Shown: one piece after another, positions 30,579 through 43,104 of the stretch
How positions within the stretch are numbered: position 1 is the stretch's first letter
Layout: each line of letters opens with the position of its first letter
From: Mugil cephalus
Lineage: Eukaryota; Chordata; Actinopteri; Mugiliformes; Mugilidae
Length of the DNA: 64,000 nucleotides
Direction of reading: 5' to 3'
Assembly: GCF_022458985.1 (NCBI RefSeq)
Contig: NC_061771.1
Span: 19,169,501-19,233,500 of the forward strand
Program-made: the position numbers and the translations under genes
The notes under the pieces: model-generated
What the model was told of the DNA's origin: nothing
Database searches by the model: none
Seen by the model: the letters and a program-made list of their open reading frames with translations, nothing else

Positions 30579-33500
30579 TATAATTAGACGCTGACCAATA
30601 ACACTGCTAATAACCCAGGAAAAAATAACGCAAAAAGGAATAAACGTTTCATTTCCAATCCATCCCGGATTTGTCTGAGCACACATGCAGGTGATTTGCC
30701 TGACTGCAGTTGATTGCATCTCATCTTGTGATTGTAATTGCGTACAGACTGCGCAGGCGATTCCCTAAAGCCAGACTCATTAACGCCGCTCCCAGCTTGA
30801 CACTACCCATCTTCAAGCTGAGCAGAAGTTTAATCAGTGCAGGAACTGAAAGCACCTTGGTGAGTGTGCGAGGCTTTAAATGTTTCACCAGAGACTGAAC
30901 ACGCTTCTCGTGACGGGGTCTCTGCGGGTAGCTGGAACTCGGTGGTCGGAAATCAAACTGAGAAAGAAATGACGAGATGATTTAGTTGGTTTTGCAGCCT
31001 GATCTAAAAAATATGTAGTTTTAAAGGAAACGCTGAATCCACACTGACACAGGATAGGATAAAAGAAACTTTTCCGAACTGCAGAATCTAATTTTAAATC
31101 CCTGTCAACATTCAATCAGATTGAAACTTTGGTAAATTCCTGTATAAGAACATGAGGTTTAGCATTATACAGTATAAGCAGCTGTGCAAGCAGCGGTAAC
31201 ATTATTATACAATGATGAAATACAGACATACAAGGTTAACAATAGAATCAGTGCTAGGAGGAATTACTTTGAGACGCTCTATCCTGTTATGGTATGAGTC
31301 TGTTGAGACAGTGGGGGGAGCTGCAGTATCATTCCTTAGTCCTCTGACCATCACAAAACACCAGACTTCTACAGCTACTGAGTCTCATAGTACCTACAGT
31401 TTGTACCAAGCTTAGCCGCATGCATACACCCACTTGACAGTTCATTGGGTACAGGTCCAAGATGAAAAATGAACATATCGAACAACGTCTTTTAATGACA
31501 TTTTTCCAGGAAACGGTTTCGGGTCGACATTTCTTGGCAGTCTCAAAAAAAAACAGTATCTTTGTTCTAATGCCGATTCCTGAAACTTGTGTACACTTGT
31601 GACATCTAATGCATTTTAATATAAATGTCCTGCATTCATCCTCAGCACAATGAAATCCCAATGTCAGTGCGTGATTGAGAAAACACAAGAGACTATAGTT
31701 TTTTTTAATGTTTGGAACTGTTGGAGAAATTTTCCTCTTTTTCCTTGTTACTGCAAGAAGTGAGAACAACAGTTGTCCGACCTCTGGGTGCTTTATTAGC
31801 ATTTAGTTTTCCATAGATACAATAAAGTAAGTGTACAATCAAAGGTTAAACACATGAAAAAAAAAAGAAAGGACCTGTGTTATCATCACTCGACAACAGT
31901 TTGAAAAGATGAAACCAACCCATGACATCCTGCTAACTGCAGCTCCTCGAATGGCCACGTGGTCCAGAAGTGAGTAAATTCCCCCAGGTCTCAATGTTTA
32001 CACACAATAACTATGAATGAATGAATGCATGAATGAATGAATTAATTCATTAATTAATGAACCAAAAGTCCAGACTTGAACTTGTGGTTACAACATGAGA
32101 AGTTGTGCACACAACAAGCCTGTCGTTCAAATAGGCACATTGACTGTAGGTTGTGACAGCTTCTAGGCTAACAGTTAGCAAGCAAACGACTTTAACTTGT
32201 TTAAATTAATAAAAAAGGAATAACGAATATATGAGGCAATTGGAAATAAAATTATTTTAATGATACATATGAAAAAACTGGCATACCTGTCGATGTTACT
32301 TAGACATGTACACCCACCTAGACCAGACCAGACAACCCCACCCCATAGCAATGACACTCCTGGATGGGGGCAACCATCCCCAGCAGCTTGACACAGACAC
32401 ACACAACAATGGTTTAGGAACAACTCAAAAAACATGAAGAACAAGGTGTTGACCTGGTCTCCAAATTTACTAGATCCCAAAATGATCAAGTATCTGTGGG
32501 ATGAACTGGAACAAGTCACAGAGGCCTGTTAGCTGCTAGGCTAACAGTTGACAAGCTAACGACTCAGTGACTTACTTTAGTAAATATAAAGGAAGAACGC
32601 AAATACGAGGCCATTGGAAATACCATTTGAATTATACAGAGGCGGTTCTTGGCATGATCAATGTGGACAGCATTTTTTTAGGGGCAGCACAAGTGACATG
32701 ATGTAAAAAAACAAAAAAATAACTTTGCGCCACCAGCCAGAGCCTGCCCCCAGCATCGCTTGGGCTGCCCCGGATGGATGGTCCAGCTGAGAATTGAGAC
32801 CTGTCTGTCACTGGGAGAGCAACAGCACTCAAAATATTGACTGAGGGGATGGAAAAAATTAAAAAGAAAATATTAACAATAGAAAAATATATTTGTTGTT
32901 TTAATGGCAGTCAGTGTGTGAGGTTGCTGGGTACGTGTGTTAGTGCATCAAAAGGTGAAACTGACACATAATGTGTCTGATTTTGACCTTATTTTTCCAA
33001 ACACTTTGTGTAGAAACCTGGTAGATCTCTACAATGCCTGTCTATAAATGTCTTTAAATTTGTACCTGGCACCAGGTCTGTTTTTTTTTGTTTTTTATCT
33101 ATCACATCACACGGTCTGTGTGGGGAGTTGTAAGCTGCAGCACCCTCTGTGCCCAGTGGGATAATCTTCACTAGAAGAAGAACCCCCACTGACTGAAGTC
33201 CAATTCTTTGACTTACCACCAACTTCCACAATTCCTTGAAATGTCAGCAAACGTCTCACAACTTGTGGCCTTATCAAAAAATTTCCAGTAACAAGGGCAT
33301 GAATGTCACAAAGCAGGGACGCCCGTAAGGATTCTTCATGTGAACACAATATAACACAAGCTCAGTTGAAGCCAGCGTATGTCTGGCAGAACTACGTTGC
33401 TATGTCAACAACCAGCTTTTATGTCGCTGGGGAATTTCTGTCATAAATGCGAACAAAAGAAGACCTTCAAGTATTAGGTCAAAACGTGTCCTTTGTACAG

Positions 33501-33764
33501 TAAAATAATTTTAACTTGTGCACAAGGTTGTGTGAGCTTGCCATTTTTGACAGTAATGATAATAATAAGACTAATATTTTACTTGAAGGAGCCCGTTAAT
33601 TGGTTTCCAAAAACCAGTCAAGATTTAAAATTTCTGCTTCTGCTTCAAGGACGTTTTTTCATTTTTAGTTTTACTAAATACATAGCAGCACATTTCTGCC
33701 TATTGATTGGTACTATACACTTCAGTATTAATATTGTTAATTGTTTCAGATTAGTGCATCCTTA
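30579..33764. other. Intergenic, repeat remnants only
   Basis: A mariner-family fragment lies at about 32330-32530 (ACAAGGTGTTGACCTGG, GATCAAGTATCTGTGGGATG). Otherwise AT-rich sequence with no gene that I can support. Confidence 0.5.
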
Positions 33765-34022
33765 CACAACCATCAGGCATAACATTATGACCACCTGCCT
33801 AATAATGAACAGTTGTGACTCATCAGAGAGTGGATATGGGTCTTCTGAGGGTGTCCTGTGGTGTCTGGTAACAGGATGTTATTAGTGGGGGTCTTTGGGT
33901 CCTATGGGTTGAGGGGAGGGGTCTCTGTTGATCATGCTTGTTCCAGTGCACCCACAGACACTTGATTTTTGTCTAAGTAACATTCATCACACTGTCAGTG
34001 GTTTTAATGTTATGGCAGATTG
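33765..34022 (+). mobile_element. Mariner-like MITE, 258 bp, TA-flanked
   Basis: Left end ATCAGGCATAACATTATGAC, right end GTTTTAATGTTATGGCAGAT, with TA at each border. Inverted in orientation relative to the copy at 30155. It retains GACTCATCAGAGAGTGGA and GTTCCAGTGCACC from the internal region. Confidence 0.7.
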
Positions 34023-35969
34023 TATGTGATTGCATGAAAGGACAATATCTGACTTAAACAGAGTGCAGGGGTTAAAAAACCCAGAAAGCATACTGCTCAA
34101 CTACTTATTTATTTCACAATAGAAATACAATTACTTGATGGACACAGGGAGAGACTTAAGTGCTTCTTTAAAAGAAAGCCAAAAGACAGAACCATCAGCA
34201 TCAGAGGCAAATGTGATTAGTTTTAAAGCTATTGTTCATTTTACTCGATTAGCAAATGTCCTCATCCCAGTGGGACGCTTAGTGACAGCTGCAGCTGCTC
34301 AACAACATGAGACAGTTAAAGAAGCTCTTATTGATTTAAACCTGAACACTCCATGAATAGCCCACCGAGAGTGTAAAAGCCCACTGTACCTAATGTCCCA
34401 GTCTCTCGACTCCTCACGTACGCGCAAACTAAATCAGTGGGGACACAGTCATCAGGAAGAGCTCCTCGAGACCCGAGCGCCGGTGTAATCACTGTAAAAA
34501 GCAAATAGTGACAGTCACAATGATCTCTGCAAAGAAAGACGAGCCAAGGAGCAGAGTTTATAAGAAAGCCTGTTTCACTCTCCTGCTGAATGCAAAGTGC
34601 CCGTCTGCAACTACAGACCCCGTAACAAAGACCCCAATAAATATTTAAGCTAAAACTGGCATTCACTTAACTGTACATGTCACAAACTCATTTGTACTGG
34701 ATATTTATTTCCATTTATTTGTCATGTTGGAGTGCAAAAAAAAAGTTTTTTTCATGTCCAGGCTGATCATACAGAAAACATAATTGCCCATTTTGTGAGA
34801 CAACACTATATCAAGTGAGTGACTGCAACACAACTGTTCCATATGTGTCCGAGTCGTCACAAGAGCCATAATAAACGAGACATTTGAGAAGATAATCCAG
34901 CATCTTCTGATTATTGTTTAGGAAAAAACCCAGAACAAGTCATTATATACACACAGGGACTTGGTACGTGCTCAAGTGGACTCCAGTTTTAAGTCACGAA
35001 TGTTACCCAGTGGATTCAGGAAGGAAAAAGAAGTGAGCGTAGCCACCATGATGACACGGGTTCATTTGTGGACTAGTCCTTTGAAGCCTTGAGCTCGTCA
35101 TTTTGCCCGTCGTCTTTTTAAGGATGCAGGACATTGTCACTAATAATGATAATATTGCAGTTTTAAAACACTTCTGCTTTACATTTAACCTTCAGACCCA
35201 CAGGCTACGTCCACTTCTTCAATACAATGAATGAAATGAATTTCAGAAGCAGGAAGTAATCGTTGTTCCTACCTTCCATTGGTTTGATATTTTGATTAGT
35301 ATGTAATGATTCACGCTTTTTTTTTTCTTTTTTTTTTTTTAAAGTACTTCTTAAACACTTAACACCAATCAGAAATCTGAGTCTGTTTTTTTTTTTTTAG
35401 GTACTTTAAAAGCACCACGCAATATCAGGATCCACTGATTACACCATTAGCATTAGCAACAAGCTGGCACCATATAACATCACTTTGCCACAAACTGCCC
35501 ACAAGCAAAGACGTACACGTATGAAATGAAGGCATTTGTGTCTTTTGGACACAAAATGATGCTCTCTTTGAAAGGTTATTCATGATATGGACCCTGATGC
35601 ACATTTATTTGATTTCTTGTTCCCCATGAACCTTGGCCACTGGTTTACCGGTTGAACCTTTCTGAACCGCTTCTGGTGTGTGCTAACTAGGGGTAGGAAA
35701 TCAATATCATATGGCAGTATATCGCAATATTTTTTCTCCCGATACAATATTGATTTTGAATGTCTTATATATTGATTTTAAAAGAAAAAGTGATTTTTGG
35801 TGGAGAGGTTTTGGTCCGATGGTCCGATGGTCCGATTTTACTGCACAAGTGCAATAAACTGGAAATGGGCCATTTGGATTAATATTGTTTTTTGACTCAA
35901 TGTGCATATATTATTGCAATATATCGCAAATAATATATCGTATCGTGACTCAAGTATCGTGATACATAT

Positions 35970-36420
35970 CGTATCGTTTAGTCCTTGCATGCTAAGAACC
36001 ACCCAGACACTCACCACCACAGTTCAGATCTTGTCGAAGTCACTCAGATCTTGTCTATTTTTCAGGCTTCTAATGCATCAACTTCAGGAACTGACTGTTC
36101 ACTTATAACCGAATATATCCCACCACTTTGGGGTGGCTCAGGTGGAAGAGTAGGCTCGGTAGTTACATCCAAAGCTTTTTCTAACGTCAGAGTGGCCTTA
36201 GGCAAGACAGGGAAGTGCCCTGCGCCGTGGCTCTATGGCCACTGATCTGAGAGTGAAACATTTATAAAGCAGTTTGTGACAATAAGGCTAGAAAAGCACC
36301 ATGTCAGTGCAGACTATTCACTATTTGACTTTGAATCAACGTGATATGTGGTAATAATTTCACCTGTCAGAAATGTAAATATTGTGGGTGATACGTTATA
36401 TAATTCAAATCATTGAATTG
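35970..36420. mobile_element. Mariner-like remnant split by a SINE
   Basis: The left half has AACTTCAGGAACTGACTGTTC and ends ATATATCCCACCACTT; the right half resumes with GATATGTGGTAATAATTTCACCTGTCAG, the sequence expected next in this family. The break at about 36129-36325 is filled by a SINE-like unit. Confidence 0.6.
36129..36325 (+). repeat. tRNA-like SINE inserted in mariner remnant
   Basis: Starts GGGGTGGCTCAGGTGGAAGA, which fits a pol III A box (TGGCTCAGGTGG), continues with GGCCTTAGGCAAGACAGG and ends AAGGCTAGAAAAGCACCATG, matching a SINE type common in teleosts whose end resembles an L2 tail. The B box is eroded. Confidence 0.6.
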
Positions 36421-36932
36421 ATATGCTACTGGAAAAGCATGTTTATTTTTCTGCAAAGAAACTGAGAGGGAATATGGAAATGAGGATTTTTAAATTTCAT
36501 CTTGAACAAGGGCTCTCTGTGTTTGTAGTGAGAGTAATGAAATGCTTTTTCCAAGAATCATGTTTCATTCAGTGTGGTGGAAACTGTTTTCTATGATTCA
36601 TTAATTATATTATGTGAAGGTATATTTGCATCTCTCCAAGACACAGAATGTTTGACTTTTTATCCCTAAAACAGTCATCACTGTCATGATTAACCTAGCT
36701 CCTTCGGCTGAGTCATCCGTGGCCATATTTGAGATTCCTAACACATTACATCCACTATGAGAGACGGTCAGGATAGTTTTATTTGCGTATTTCGCTTATG
36801 TGTAATTTCATCTAACCCATGACTCATTTATACCGTTGCTCACTTGAAAAAGGTCAAACAACACAAAACAAAGAAAAAAAGCTCACGTTTATCATGCACG
36901 TTTCAACAGCTCGTTACCAGTGAGCCGTCTCA

Positions 36933-38024
36933 CTAGACATGTGTCGATCTGTAATCGGTACAAACCCTGCCTTCTTCGTTTTGTGTCTCTCTGCTTCTTG
37001 ATGTCACAGTCTCAGTGAAGGGCCGGTAACACTTGAACACAGACAAAAAGGCTGTCCTGTAATTGTTGTTCATCCACCCGTACAGGATGGGATTGACGAA
37101 CGTCGAGCACATCGCCACAATGTGGAACACCGTGAAGAGCAGCTTGAAGTCCTTCATGTACGGCACGGTGCTGTCGATGTCCACGGCCAGCTGGAACGCG
37201 TGGAAAGGCAACCAGCTGACTGCGAAGACCACCACCATGGTCAGCAGCATCTTGGTGGTCTTCTTCCGGCGCTGCTGGCGGTCACTTCGACCAAAGGTCG
37301 TGTGATGCTTCAGTTTATTCCAGATGCGGATGTAAGCAACGGAGGTGATTGCCAAAGGTAAACCGTATTGAACCAGAAGCATTGATATACTGTAGATGCT
37401 TCCGTTCGTGCTGCTCCCTGGCCATTTCTCTGTACACACCTGAATAGATTCATCCGGCGAAAGATCGAACGTCCCGTACTCCCTGAAAATGGCGAGCGGA
37501 CAGGCCAGCAAGGCGCTGACGGCCCACGTGATGATGATGACCACAGCACACATGTCTTTGGACAACCTGGACTCCATGTGATAGACGATGCTCCTGTGAC
37601 GGTCCAGAGCGATGATGTTCAAGGTAATGGTGGACACGTGCACGGCCATGCCTTGAGCAAAGGGCAGCATGAAGCACAACACCTGACCAAACATCCACTC
37701 ATCGTAGAGGGTGTAGATGAGGGTAAACGGCAAGCACAGCGTGTTCACCAACAGGTCGGCAACGGCTAAGTTTACGATAAAGAAATTAGTCACTGTTCGC
37801 AGGTTTTTAAACTTGTAGACAGCGTAGATCACCAGGGAGTTTCCAGTCACTCCGAGCAAGATGATGGTGCTGTAAGCCAGGATGAGAATAACCTGAACCC
37901 CAACGAGCTTTGTGCTGTCATTCAGCTTCAGGAAGTTTTCATCGTTTATCGAGCAACAGTTGTAGGATTTAACTTCAAGCTGGGAATCATCTTGAGTGAC
38001 GTTTAGCTGATCTGCCATATCCAT
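36933..38024 (-). CDS. NPY2R: Neuropeptide Y receptor type 2
   Basis: Rhodopsin-family receptor for NPY/PYY coupled to Gi; controls feeding and transmitter release. A single 363-codon exon with seven hydrophobic segments: TM1 near 44-66, GNSLVIY, NLAVADLLVNTLCLPFT (TM2), ALDRHR at the end of TM3 (DRH, as in the Y2 group, instead of DRY), FAVSWLPFHAF (TM6) and NPILYGW (TM7). Two N-terminal sequons (N8-V-T, N35-D-S) and a C-tail cysteine (FKC) for palmitoylation. Two close ATGs (M1 and M3) make the start slightly uncertain. An acceptor (TATTCCACAG) lies 19 bases upstream, so the mRNA has a 5'UTR intron, as human NPY2R does. LRAT, FGG and PLRG1 alongside support Y2. The teleost Y2-2 duplicate, whose coding region is reported to have introns, and Y7 are less likely. 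Confidence 0.9.
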   Translation of the reverse strand: MDMADQLNVTQDDSQLEVKSYNCCSINDENFLKLNDSTKLVGVQVILILAYSTIILLGVTGNSLVIYAVYKFKNLRTVTNFFIVNLAVADLLVNTLCLPFTLIYTLYDEWMFGQVLCFMLPFAQGMAVHVSTITLNIIALDRHRSIVYHMESRLSKDMCAVVIIITWAVSALLACPLAIFREYGTFDLSPDESIQVCTEKWPGSSTNGSIYSISMLLVQYGLPLAITSVAYIRIWNKLKHHTTFGRSDRQQRRKKTTKMLLTMVVVFAVSWLPFHAFQLAVDIDSTVPYMKDFKLLFTVFHIVAMCSTFVNPILYGWMNNNYRTAFLSVFKCYRPFTETVTSRSRETQNEEGRVCTDYRSTHV

Positions 38025-39190
38025 GGCTCTCCCATAAGTGAATCTGTGGAATACAAGTGGAGGTTAATTTAAGCTTCAAATTCAGTTTGCGGCCTGGCTA
38101 GTGTATATATAATGAGATCGAGAAACGGGTCTTTTTAAAGTTATTTTCATATTTCCAGTCCAGAGAAAACTCTCCTGAATGCAACATCTCCCGGAGGACT
38201 CAACTGAATGTCTTCAGCTTTGGACGCAGCCATCAGCTGATGACGTTTTGATGTCAATGGCACTGTCACACGTTTTTGATGAGGAGGACTCATACACTAA
38301 TTAACAAACCGTTCTGGTCTTTTCCACTTTGTGTCACGGGATTACACCCACCATATATGGCACCTTATCAGTTTTCTGCAGTCTTCTGTAAAAACGAGTC
38401 ACTGCACAGAATTATTTCTCGGTCTTCACTTTTACGAGTCTGGGTGGACAGGAATGTGCCGCAGCTTGAGTGTAGCTGGCAGAGGCATACTGAATACCAA
38501 TTCTGCAGAGCAAAAACGACTATGACGTGGAAAATATTGTATTAAAAACATTTTATCCCTTTTAACATCACAATTACAATTAACCTCAAATGCTCTTCTA
38601 ACCCGAATAACCCGAAGCGACAGCCCTCACTGCAGTGCCATGGTTTGATTCCAGTGCGTCTCCTTTCTCTCGCCCGTTCACCCTTTCAGTCTCTCCACCG
38701 ACAATTATCCAATAAAGAAAATACATATATATATTATAATGTAAGTTTGTGCTGTTACTTAAACTCCGCCGTATAAGCAAATAACTTAAACAAATCAATT
38801 ACATCTACATACAGCAACTGGGATGACTTATAACGACACTTTCTGATCGGTACATTTCTATTTAAATCGTGCAAGAACTTCTCTTCCATGAGAACGCTTG
38901 AATCCTAAAGGCTGCAGTTTTCTGCGATGATGTGTTTTAATTTTTATATTAATATTTCTGATGTCTGCTGACAGAGCAAACCAGACACTGACTCAGACTG
39001 GCTTTCTGCTCACCTGCTCCACTTTCTTTTCTTGTGACCAAACCATTGTATATCTATAAGCGAGCTGTCATTCCGTATCTGCCTTATTTTCTCGTATTAA
39101 AAATGTCGTCCTTAAAACGCAGCAGTTATTGAGTCTATTGTGATCAGTACTTGAAAAATGTCTCAGTTATTCAGACGAAGATCCACTCAC

Positions 39191-39530
39191 CTCTATCCGC
39201 AGAATTAAAGTTTTAGGATCTACTCGGTGATTCCGGTAAAGTTTTTGATGTGTTCCTTCCCGTCCTTGTCACATCAGATAATATGGACAAATAAAATGCC
39301 AGTTAAAACCCTGCTTCTTCCATTGATCGGCAAAGTGCGCGCAACAGCAATACGCACAACATTTGCAGTGCGCACTGCAGCCCTTCCAGCATTGGAGCTG
39401 AGTAAAGTGCCCCGTGAGACTCTGACAGACCGAAAAAATGAGGTGGGTTGAAGCAAACGTGCCTTGCACAAACCCACTCCCTCTAATTGAAAAATAATCT
39501 CTGTTTCCCTTCCAGTGGGTCGCTTTTATA
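39191..39530 (-). promoter_or_regulatory. NPY2R: NPY2R 5'UTR exon and TATA promoter
   Basis: On the minus strand, TATAAAAG at 39523-39530 (+ strand cttttata) is a strong TATA box. About 330 bases downstream a donor AGAG|GTGAGTGG ends at 39191, pairing with the acceptor before 38043 to make an intron of about 1.15 kb (38044-39190). Transcription would start near 39495. The exon holds no long open frame. Inferred from sites only. Confidence 0.55.
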
Positions 39531-41220
39531 CTTCACCCTCATAGGTTGCGGGGTGGCTAATGTGTGCCAAAATGCGAGTGTAGTGTCGTATAGGCTAATG
39601 TACACTTCATAAAGAGCATCGTTATTTGGATGTCAGCGTATGCCCCGCGGTGTGAGGACGTGAGAGTTTTAAGTCATCTCAAGAGCAGTTTAGAGAACAA
39701 GTAGCATCCACAATTAACCGCAGTCTGCTTAAATGAGTCTGTTTATCATTATCTGTCAGTGGCTCATGTCTGGGTGTGCCTCTGCTGACCAATCCTCAAG
39801 CACACAATACAGAAAATGGCTAAAACTCACACACAACCTCCCTCACAAGTGAAACAATCATTGTCTAAAAAAAATAAGTAAATAAATAACTCAAAGCAAA
39901 GATATAAGGGTTTGTATATCTGTTTGCCATAATTGTCCTCCCCCGCTTAGAGTAATAGGGGGCTGGAGATAATTGTAGTCTGTCTGTCAGCCAGACTCAC
40001 ATACATGTAAACAGACAACGTTCCCATTCATTCCTCTGAGTCCAGTTCTTGTTTTGCATTGTAAATTATCAGGCAATGCTCGATTCAGATCATACCGCCT
40101 GATGAAAATATGTCCTTTTGAAAGAGAGTAGTGTCTCACAGTGCGTGTGCTGGTGCAGGTAATATGGCTCAGAAAGCAGATGGAGAGAGTAAACTGTTTT
40201 ACAGTGTGGCTACTTCATCTCAAACCCTGACTGTGATAATTTGATTCCAGCTTTTCTAAAGCCGAGACAAAGTGTGGGCGCTAGAAATTTAAATAGCGTT
40301 GAGCACTCTTCTCGGCAAATGGCCACTTCACCTATAGCGCAACAACACGGATGCTAAGGTGAGAATAAACAGGAAATGTTATATGAACGGGCACGTCGAG
40401 AATCTCCTCAGCGACTTAAGGGAAAGGGTGGCCGAGAGTAAATTATGGTCTGATTTTAACAAGATTGTTCTGTAGTCATTAAAGGAACGAAAGGCTTGGG
40501 CTCTTGACTCAGTGGAAGAATGAGAGTGGAACTAAACTAATTAATGTGATTTATGTGGGGAAAGACGGAGCCTTATAACAGAACAGAAGAATACCTGCTT
40601 TAATTGACTTTTTACACACACATGTTCACACTCAAAGCATACACACTTATAACCAATGGTAGCATTAGCCCATGAGTTGGGCGCAGTTTGTCAGAAAACA
40701 TCCCCTAGATTTAGACAAATATTGCATTCATGTGATACTTAACTTCTAGTCAACTCTTTTTAGCTTTGCTTTGACCTCCGCCGCTGCCGGGGCCATGGAC
40801 GTTATTTCACATTTGTTGAAGCTTTAAAACAGATTAGTTTTATGCAAGTGGTAAAAGTAAAGTTGCATACCAAAACGGTGCGCCGGAATTTGTCAAGTTT
40901 CCTTCTGGGTACAAGAAGATATTTTGAATTAATGCAGTCATGAGGCAGGTTACCATGGTGCTTCTGATTTCTCATTTTAGTTTAGAAGCCCTAGCTGTTT
41001 AGAGAGACTCAATGTAAACCCTTCAACCGGGATGAATCTGAACACATTTTCGGTTGGTTGCTTACGACGTAGTTTAAACCAGATCAGAAGGAGACCGTTA
41101 TTGAGAGTAGATGCGTTTTCCTCCACGTCCTCATTCTGAACTGTTCTTATAAGGAGACTTAGTTTGTAATTTGTCACATAAAACTCTAAAAAACACCATG
41201 GAAAGAAGAATGCACACCAC
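39531..41220. other. Intergenic, nothing recognised
   Basis: No gene or clear repeat seen upstream of NPY2R up to the MITE at 41221. Confidence 0.4.
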
Positions 41221-42008
41221 TTAACCTCCTCAGTCCTAAGTTCATTGTTTGTTTGGAATGCACTGTAATTTCTTTAAGATAAGAATTCAATTCAATTCAA
41301 TTCAGTTCAATTCAGTTTTATTTATATAGCGCCAATAACAATACAAATCGTCTCAAGACGCTTCACAAAAACCAGCCTGCAACCTCCAGAGCAAGCCTGA
41401 GGGCGATACATACATCAAGCGGAAGGAAACATGTAGGATCTAGTAATATAACACATAGCTGATGATCTGTGAGACAGATTGTGAGTATAACAGGAATCTT
41501 GGGCAGGTTGGTGAATTGTTCATCCAGGTAGGAGTGGACAACTGGAGGAGGCCATAAAGACCGAGGCAGATGTAGTTTATGGAGCTCCACAGGTCTGATA
41601 CACAGACCATGAAGACTGGGCTGGTTGATGAAGAATAAGAAGCATAAGATCTTTATATTTAGTATTTGAGATTAGCAGGACTTAAGAAGTATAAAGAAGC
41701 AGCATCAGTTTTGAACTGGAAGTAGGTTTTGAAATAAATGATGTGGACACAGGGATTATTTCAGTGCATATTGCAATTTTAGTCATCAGTGTGTAACCAA
41801 AATATAAAACTGTAAACAATGAAATCCCAATGGCTCAAATGAGTCAAAGTTGCATGCTATTATCAAACTAGAAAAGTTAAATAAACAAATGTATTTACCC
41901 TTCGCTAACAAGACAAATGTTTCTCCTTATGAGGATGAAGCAGAATAAGCTGTCACAAACCTAAAACGTGATGTCCCCACATGAGGACGCCGGGTCTGAG
42001 GAGGTTAA
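41221..42008. mobile_element. TTAA-flanked MITE, copy 4, with L2 insert
   Basis: Left TTAACCTCCTCAGTCCTAAG and right GGGTCTGAGGAGGTTAA. Inside, GAGATTAGCAGGACTTAAGA and CACATGAGGACGCCGGGTCT match copies 1-3. The element is split by an L2-like LINE piece at 41281-41650. Confidence 0.7.
41281..41650 (-). repeat. L2-type LINE 3' end inserted in MITE copy 4
   Basis: Reverse-oriented LINE tail: (AATTC)n, then TTTTATTTATATAGCGCCAA and CTCAAGACGCTTCACAAAAA, the reverse complement of the common fish L2 3' end. TAAGAT occurs on both sides (41275-41280 and 41645-41650), a plausible target duplication. Confidence 0.65.
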
Positions 42009-43066
42009 GACTTTCGTAGGCCTCATGTCACATTAGCCGTTCCAGTAAAATGAACATTTGATGCAAAACACATCTGATGTAAAAGTTGACCTGCAGTCTT
42101 AAATCATATATATATATTCTGTGTATTTTTCACAGAAAAACAAAATGAAAATGAACTACAGTTTTATGCTTCATCGATTCTACTTAGAGTTACGATGATC
42201 GTTGTCTCAACTCACATCCTATAAATCTGCTGCACTCCACACTCCACGGAGAGCTGGTCGCTGGACATGACAGCGTGAACGCAGACACCAGCGGATCCAG
42301 ACATATCGGAAGTGATTGAGACGTACCGACTGTAAATACCTGCGGGAGTTTTTCCATGCGCGCGTGCGGGGCGACGACACATTTGTCATTCTGACCAGCG
42401 GACGCATTAATACGCCGAAATACCCAGGGCTCTCGCGTCATGTCAGGAACGATTAATCACAACCCATTAAATAAAATAATCGACTAAATGTCGCTCGTGC
42501 TGCGCTGCAGACGCCAACCCAAGATTAAGACCGAAAAACCAGTTACGTATCTGTTTGTAGGTCAAGTGGTTAAACCTGTGAGTCTTTGGACGGCCTGTAA
42601 TTTTTGAGAAAAAAAACTGCAGTGTCTGCCAGATAAAATAAAGACTCTATTGTCTATTCTAGTTTCTACTATGTCCATTTGTTTTGTTGCCTTACACAAT
42701 GACACAGGCCGCGTCATATTTATTTCATATAACTTTTATTTTAGTGATGGATGACAGGAATTGAAGGAAGACGTGGAAGACGCCCCCAGTATAAAGACAG
42801 ACTCCGTAGGGTAGAAGTTACGTGTAACCCTGTTATCAAGGAGACATTATTTCATTCCTCTATTCACACTGCTGACGTAAGAGCCTCTGTTCTATTGAAT
42901 TCTATGCGTGCGTTATAACAAGAGCTGTCTCCAGGCGCTTTACATATTGAAGTCATGCCCTCGGACTTATAGATGATCTGTGTCTGCACCTCTGGAATCA
43001 CCAGAGTCTTGTATGAATATAAATGAGGTCATCATTATACAGCTTATGCCATGGTTGCAACAAAGA

Positions 43067-43104
<38 letters not shown>

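Larger units (their letters stand above)
34023..36932. other. Intergenic region downstream of NPY2R
   Basis: No gene seen. About 35690-35970 is a repeat rich in ATATCG/CGATA words with partly inverted ends (TAGGGGTAGGAAATCAATAT against ATATCGTATC). A split mariner copy with a SINE inside follows at 35970-36420. The NPY2R 3'UTR must lie close to 36932 but its end is not clear. Confidence 0.45.

Noticed and set aside
34135-34356. Open frame of 73 codons downstream of NPY2R
   Set aside because: No family resemblance, no splice context and no promoter; length is within chance for this base composition.
38590-38690. tRNA-like B-box (GGTTTGATTCC) suggesting a tRNA gene or SINE
   Set aside because: No A box or cloverleaf can be drawn, and the repeat is too eroded to call.
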